Shown here piece after piece: positions 60,719 to 64,000 of a DNA stretch of 64,000 nt; positions within the stretch are counted from its first letter, which is position 1, and each line of letters opens with the position of its first letter. The notes under the pieces were generated by a model, which was given only the letters and a program-made list of their open reading frames with translations, was not told where the DNA came from and searched no databases. The stretch comes from Geomonas limicola (GTDB lineage: Bacteria; Desulfobacterota; Desulfuromonadia; Geobacterales; Geobacteraceae): contig NZ_BLXZ01000002.1 in assembly GCF_014193675.1 (NCBI RefSeq), positions 434,001 through 498,000 on the forward strand, given 5' to 3'. The position numbers and the translations under genes are program-made.

Positions 60719-61072
60719 CCTGGGACGTGGGGAGTTCTGCTGAGTTTCCGCTGCTCCTCCTCCCAGCCGACACACGCCAACTCGACGGTTCGGGGGATGG
60801 GGCGTGCTCCGGTGCCGTAGGCGCTGGCGGTACGGATCGTGATGCCGAGTTCACGGCTCACCGCAGCAAGCGAGAGCCCGTTTCGGATGCGCCAGACGGT
60901 GAAGCGCTCGGCCGGTCTGGGCACGTTGTTCCAGCAGGTCGGCAAACAGGGTGTCGGCTCCGATTTGAATATCGAAATCCGGCCACTCCGCTTCCCAGCC
61001 GAATTCACCCAGTGTTGCCTGGGTGAAGGCATCAGGTTCCCGTAGCGGCGCCAAGCCCGGAAGGGCGAACAC
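60715..61072 (-). pseudogene. truncated, frameshifted DUF2442-HTH gene
   Basis: One frame (GTG at 61072) gives LREPDAFTQATLGEFGWEAE then WPDFDIQIGADTLFADLLE, the C-terminal half of a DUF2442 domain. Near 60930-60945 the similarity jumps to another frame that reads FTVWRIRNGLSLAAVSRELG and GARPIPRTVELAC, an XRE-type helix-turn-helix. DUF2442-HTH fusions of this order are common antitoxin-like proteins. The first part of DUF2442 and any toxin partner are missing. Read as a decayed gene. Confidence 0.65.
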
Positions 61073-61105
61073 CGATTAATATCTTTCGTCCCCGGGAGTT
61101 AACGC

Positions 61106-62422
61106 GTGACCTCCAAAAACAAATCCCCCAGAAATCTCGCCGAATCGGTCTGTGCCGAGCTCAGGAAGCGGCACGTCGCCTTTCCCGACGAGCGGATCAT
61201 CGTCGACCTGTTTGAGACCACCTACTACTCGAGCCTGAGAACCGAGGAGTCCGAACCGGTCACCTTCCACCTGGTCTTCCTGGACCCGGCCCAGCCGGAT
61301 CCCAAGCCCCCCAAAAACCCGGTGAAGGACCGCTGGAGCTTTATCCCCTTCGCCGAACCGATCGAGTTCTCCATCCTGAACGTGGTGAAGATCGCCAAGT
61401 CCTCCGGGCTCACTACCTCCTCGCTGGTGGTCTGGCCCGGCACCGAGGGGAAGCTCTTCATCTGGGGGCTGGTGGACCAGCAAAACCGCTTCCACAAGTT
61501 CCTGAACCGCAGCGCCGAGGTGGAGGCCGAGCGGCCGGGGCTCTTCCAGGTGAGCGTGGAGGGGATCGGCGTCATCGTGGTTTACTTGCGCTACGAGAAG
61601 GTCGCCGAACTGAGGGTGAACGAGCTGATCCGCAACTCCCTGGATGTCTTCGGCGAAAGCCCGATCCGCGATTTATTGGCGCCGGGCATTGCGGACCACA
61701 TCGACTCCCTGCACGATAACCTCCCCGAGGACCTCCCCTGCAGCTGCTACAACGAGGAGATCCACGTGCAGCAGTGGCTCTCGGTGCTCTGCCGGATCCT
61801 CCTGCGGGTCCAGAAGCTGAAGCACGGCGGCGCTCTCCTGATCACCCCGGAACTCGCACGGCAGGGGCTGAACGTCAAGTACCGCATCGACTACGAGCGG
61901 CTGCAAGGCGCCCTGGCCACCAACGCGGTCCTCAAAAGCCGCTTCGACTGCATGGAGCTGAGTCTGCTCGAGCAGGACGAGTCGAAGGCGAGCGACATCC
62001 CCGCGTCGCGCTTTCTCCGGCTCCGGCGCCTGGAAAAGGAGCTCAGGTCCAGCAAGAACGAGATCGACGGCGTCATCTGGTTCATCGCCCTCTTGACCCG
62101 GGTGGACGGGCTGGTCCTCATGGACAGGAACCTCGCGGTGCGCGGCTACGGTGTCGAGATCACCACCTCGGCGGAGCCGGAGAACCTTTTCATTGCCGGC
62201 GATCGGCTGGGGAGCGAGGCGAAGCTGCGCCCGGCGGGCTACAACCACTTCGGCACCCGCCACCGCTCGATGATGCGCTACTGCTTCGAAAACCCGGGGA
62301 GTATCGGTTTCGCCATCTCGCAGGATGGCGAGGTGCGGGTGATCTCCAAGATCGGGGAGCGGCTCATCATGTGGGAAAACATCAAGCTCAAGTACTACAG
62401 TTACGTTTCCAAGAAAAAATGA
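61106..62422 (+). CDS. diadenylate-cyclase-like protein with N-terminal sensor-type domain
   Basis: 438 aa, no signal peptide or membrane helix. The C-terminal region has the two DAC (DisA_N) motifs: VDGLVLMD (Asp334-Gly335, Leu in place of Ala) and FGTRHRS (Gly383 to Arg387), followed by SIGFAISQDGEVRVIS as in CdaA/DisA. The first 300 residues, starting PRNLAESVCAELRKRHVAFP, resemble the DACNV-type sensor module found with such cyclases. It probably makes c-di-AMP or a related dinucleotide. GTG start after GGGAG. A small lipoprotein gene follows. Confidence 0.75.
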   Translation: MTSKNKSPRNLAESVCAELRKRHVAFPDERIIVDLFETTYYSSLRTEESEPVTFHLVFLDPAQPDPKPPKNPVKDRWSFIPFAEPIEFSILNVVKIAKSSGLTTSSLVVWPGTEGKLFIWGLVDQQNRFHKFLNRSAEVEAERPGLFQVSVEGIGVIVVYLRYEKVAELRVNELIRNSLDVFGESPIRDLLAPGIADHIDSLHDNLPEDLPCSCYNEEIHVQQWLSVLCRILLRVQKLKHGGALLITPELARQGLNVKYRIDYERLQGALATNAVLKSRFDCMELSLLEQDESKASDIPASRFLRLRRLEKELRSSKNEIDGVIWFIALLTRVDGLVLMDRNLAVRGYGVEITTSAEPENLFIAGDRLGSEAKLRPAGYNHFGTRHRSMMRYCFENPGSIGFAISQDGEVRVISKIGERLIMWENIKLKYYSYVSKKK

Positions 62423-62460
62423 TAGGATCGCGTCCGGATTTCTAGTGAGGAGGAAACCTT

Positions 62461-62670
62461 ATGAAGCGAGTGATGCTGACGGCTCTACTGGCACTGGCCG
62501 CATCCGGTTGCACTCGGCAGGCCTGGTACGAAGGTTTCAAGTCGCAACAGCGTCTGCAGTGCGAACACCTGACGCAGGACTACGAGCGCCAGCGCTGCCT
62601 CGAGCGGGTCAACGGCTTGACCTACGACCAGTATCAGCGGCAGACCGAGGCTCTGAAAGAGCGGCAGTGA
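62461..62670 (+). CDS. small lipoprotein
   Basis: 69 aa. MKRVMLTALLALAASGCTRQ has a clear lipobox (AASGC, Cys17). The mature part is polar and helical with two more cysteines (QCEHL and RCLER). GAGGAGG lies eight bases before the ATG. It follows the DAC-like gene after 38 bases, probably cotranscribed. No family recognised. Confidence 0.85.
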   Translation: MKRVMLTALLALAASGCTRQAWYEGFKSQQRLQCEHLTQDYERQRCLERVNGLTYDQYQRQTEALKERQ

Positions 62671-62853
62671 CTTGTCTGCCAGTCAATCGCGGTCCTCATC
62701 TGGTAGCCCACGATATCCCGCAGCCCCCTCCCTTTCCTTACCGTTGGTAACGACGCACTAGCAAATCACTCCAGCTTGTCGTAGAATGCCCGGCGCTGCC
62801 GGCCCCGCCCGGCTCGATCCCATCCCGGCCTCCCGCCGGAGAAGGAGACCCAC

Positions 62854-63387
62854 GTGCCCGACGCTCCCCTCACCAAGGACGCTATTGCCACCCTCCCGCC
62901 GGTTCTGGGCCGCTGGCCCGGCTCCTGCTTTGTCTGCTCGCCCGGGCACCCGCACGGACTCGGGCTGCGCTTCCACCACACCGAGGATGGCGTGGCCTGC
63001 ACCACCACGATTTCCACGCACTACTGCGGTTTCGACGGCATGGTGCACGGCGGGATCATCTCGACGCTCATGGACGAAACCGCCGCCTACGCCCTCTTTG
63101 CCCGCCACGGCAAGCTCGGGGTGACCCGCGAATTGACCACCCGCTTCCTGAAGCCGGTCCCCACCGCTGCCGAACTCACGGTGGTGGGGAGGGTGGCGAG
63201 CTACACGCCGCCGACGGCCGAGGTGACCATGGCGATCTACGACCAGGCGGGCGAGGTTTTGGCCGAGGCCAAGAGCTCCTGGTCCTTCCCGCGCCTGTCG
63301 CGCATCGCCGCTCTGGCCGGGGTGCCAGAGGAGGTCCTGCAGCAGTTTCTGGACGACTGCCAGAGGATCGAAGACCGGAAAGCCTAA
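62854..63387 (+). CDS. PaaI-type hotdog thioesterase
   Basis: 177 aa. A hotdog-fold acyl-CoA thioesterase: CGFDGMVHGGIISTLMDETA has the HGG turn and the acidic residue of the PaaI/YbgC-like active site. An N-terminal CFVCSPGHPHGLGLRF segment with two cysteines is seen in a subgroup of this family. GTG start with AAGGAGA ahead. It is followed after 37 bases by an acyl-CoA ligase, a sensible pair in acyl-CoA metabolism. Confidence 0.9.
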   Translation: MPDAPLTKDAIATLPPVLGRWPGSCFVCSPGHPHGLGLRFHHTEDGVACTTTISTHYCGFDGMVHGGIISTLMDETAAYALFARHGKLGVTRELTTRFLKPVPTAAELTVVGRVASYTPPTAEVTMAIYDQAGEVLAEAKSSWSFPRLSRIAALAGVPEEVLQQFLDDCQRIEDRKA

Positions 63388-63424
63388 CACCTGCCATTGA
63401 ATTCACTACCTTGGAGGCTCAACG

Positions 63425-64000
63425 ATGAGTGACCTGCTGATACCGCGTACCCCCTCGGCGTACGACTACCAACTGTTGATCAAGAACCTGCTCTTCTGCC
63501 CGGCGGTGGACAACCCGGACCAGGAGATCGTCTACCGCGACCAGTACCGCGGCAGCTATCGCCAGCTGCGCGAAAGGGTGCGGCGCCTGGCGCGCCTGTT
63601 GACCGACCTGGGCGTCAAACCGGGGCAGACCGTGGCGGTCATGGACTGGGACAGCCACCGCTACCTCGAACTCTTCTTCGCGGTGCCGATGATCGGCGCG
63701 GTGCTGCACACCATCAACGTGCGCCTCTCCCCCGAGCAGATCCTCTACACCATCGACCACGCCGAGGACGACGTGCTCCTGGTGAACAGCGAGTTCCTCC
63801 CCATCCTGGACCAGATCCGCGGCAGGATCGACACGGTGCGCACCTACATCCTGATCTCCGACGAGGACGCCAGCGCCAAGAGCAGCATGGTGCCGTTCGT
63901 CGGGGAGTACGAGGAACTTCTCGCCAAGGCCGCCCCCGAGTTCGAATTCGCCGACTTCGACGAGAACATCCGCGCCACCACCTTCTACACCACCGGCACC
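63425..64000 (+). CDS. AMP-dependent acyl-CoA synthetase, 3' end outside window
   Basis: 192 codons to the window edge. MSDLLIPRTPSAYDYQLLIK opens an ANL-superfamily ligase; the substrate-loading segment YRDQYRGSYRQLRERVRRLA and the start of the P-loop TFYTTGT at the very end agree with medium/long-chain acyl-CoA ligases. GGAGG precedes the ATG. The catalytic C-terminal domain is not visible, so chain-length specificity cannot be judged. Confidence 0.92.
   Translation, partial: MSDLLIPRTPSAYDYQLLIKNLLFCPAVDNPDQEIVYRDQYRGSYRQLRERVRRLARLLTDLGVKPGQTVAVMDWDSHRYLELFFAVPMIGAVLHTINVRLSPEQILYTIDHAEDDVLLVNSEFLPILDQIRGRIDTVRTYILISDEDASAKSSMVPFVGEYEELLAKAAPEFEFADFDENIRATTFYTTGT

Overview
The window looks like chromosomal DNA from a deltaproteobacterium of the Geobacter / Geomonas / Citrifermentans group (Desulfuromonadota). 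This is inferred from two PpcA-like triheme c7 cytochromes, a caa3 oxidase with a di-haem subunit II, the LL-diaminopimelate aminotransferase route to lysine, high GC content and the gene order around the origin. No database was searched. No rRNA, tRNA or CRISPR array was seen.

Layout. (1) 1-11,704, minus strand: a replication block read away from the origin, dnaA-dnaN-recF-gyrB-gyrA, then a HEAT-like protein and the start of gpsA. The dnaA-dnaN gap carries tandem DnaA-box-like sites, TAG trinucleotides and an AT-rich tract, so it is the best oriC candidate. More DnaA-box-like sites lie upstream of dnaA. (2) 11,978-18,562, plus strand: rpmH-rnpA-yidD-yidC-mnmE-mnmG-rsmG. Two 16-bp parS palindromes sit between mnmE and mnmG, yet parA/parB do not follow rsmG. 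(3) 19,106-23,456: lysA-dapA-dapB-dapL, a lysine/diaminopimelate operon. (4) 23,500-36,800: accessory and regulatory genes: DJ-1/PfpI protein, membrane XRE regulator, two c7 cytochromes, BioD/DRTGG protein, PAQR protein, PAS histidine kinase, a nuclease-helicase fusion, a PilB/GspE ATPase, an HDOD protein and a CYTH protein. (5) 36,856-37,050: a compact transcription unit with promoter, 20-codon ORF, hairpins and terminator, placed in front of a short-chain dehydrogenase. (6) 38,000-43,900: M28 peptidase; a minus-strand row hemH / Cys4 mini-protein / MoxR ATPase / TraB-ChaN-like protein; a papain-like protease. (7) 44,000-47,600: chemoreceptor paired with a secreted Cache protein. (8) 47,971-53,531: caa3 oxidase operon (SCO, coxA, coxC, coxD, coxB, haem O synthase). 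(9) 53,600-57,300: two 59-aa Cys4 paralogues flanking kbl and tdh, with a MITE-like element between kbl and tdh. (10) 57,462-64,000: probable ovothiol genes (ovoA plus PLP lyase), a broken DUF2442-HTH gene, a diadenylate-cyclase-like protein, a small lipoprotein, a hotdog thioesterase and the start of an acyl-CoA ligase.

How they fit together: initiation, clamp, supercoiling and segregation sites cluster at the origin, with translation and membrane-insertion genes on the other side. The oxidase operon makes its own haem and copper assembly factors. kbl/tdh degrade threonine. The strongest candidates for undescribed biology are the MoxR/TraB-like gene pair, the small leader-like unit at 36,856-37,050, the diadenylate-cyclase-like gene and the terminator-like hairpin inside mnmE.
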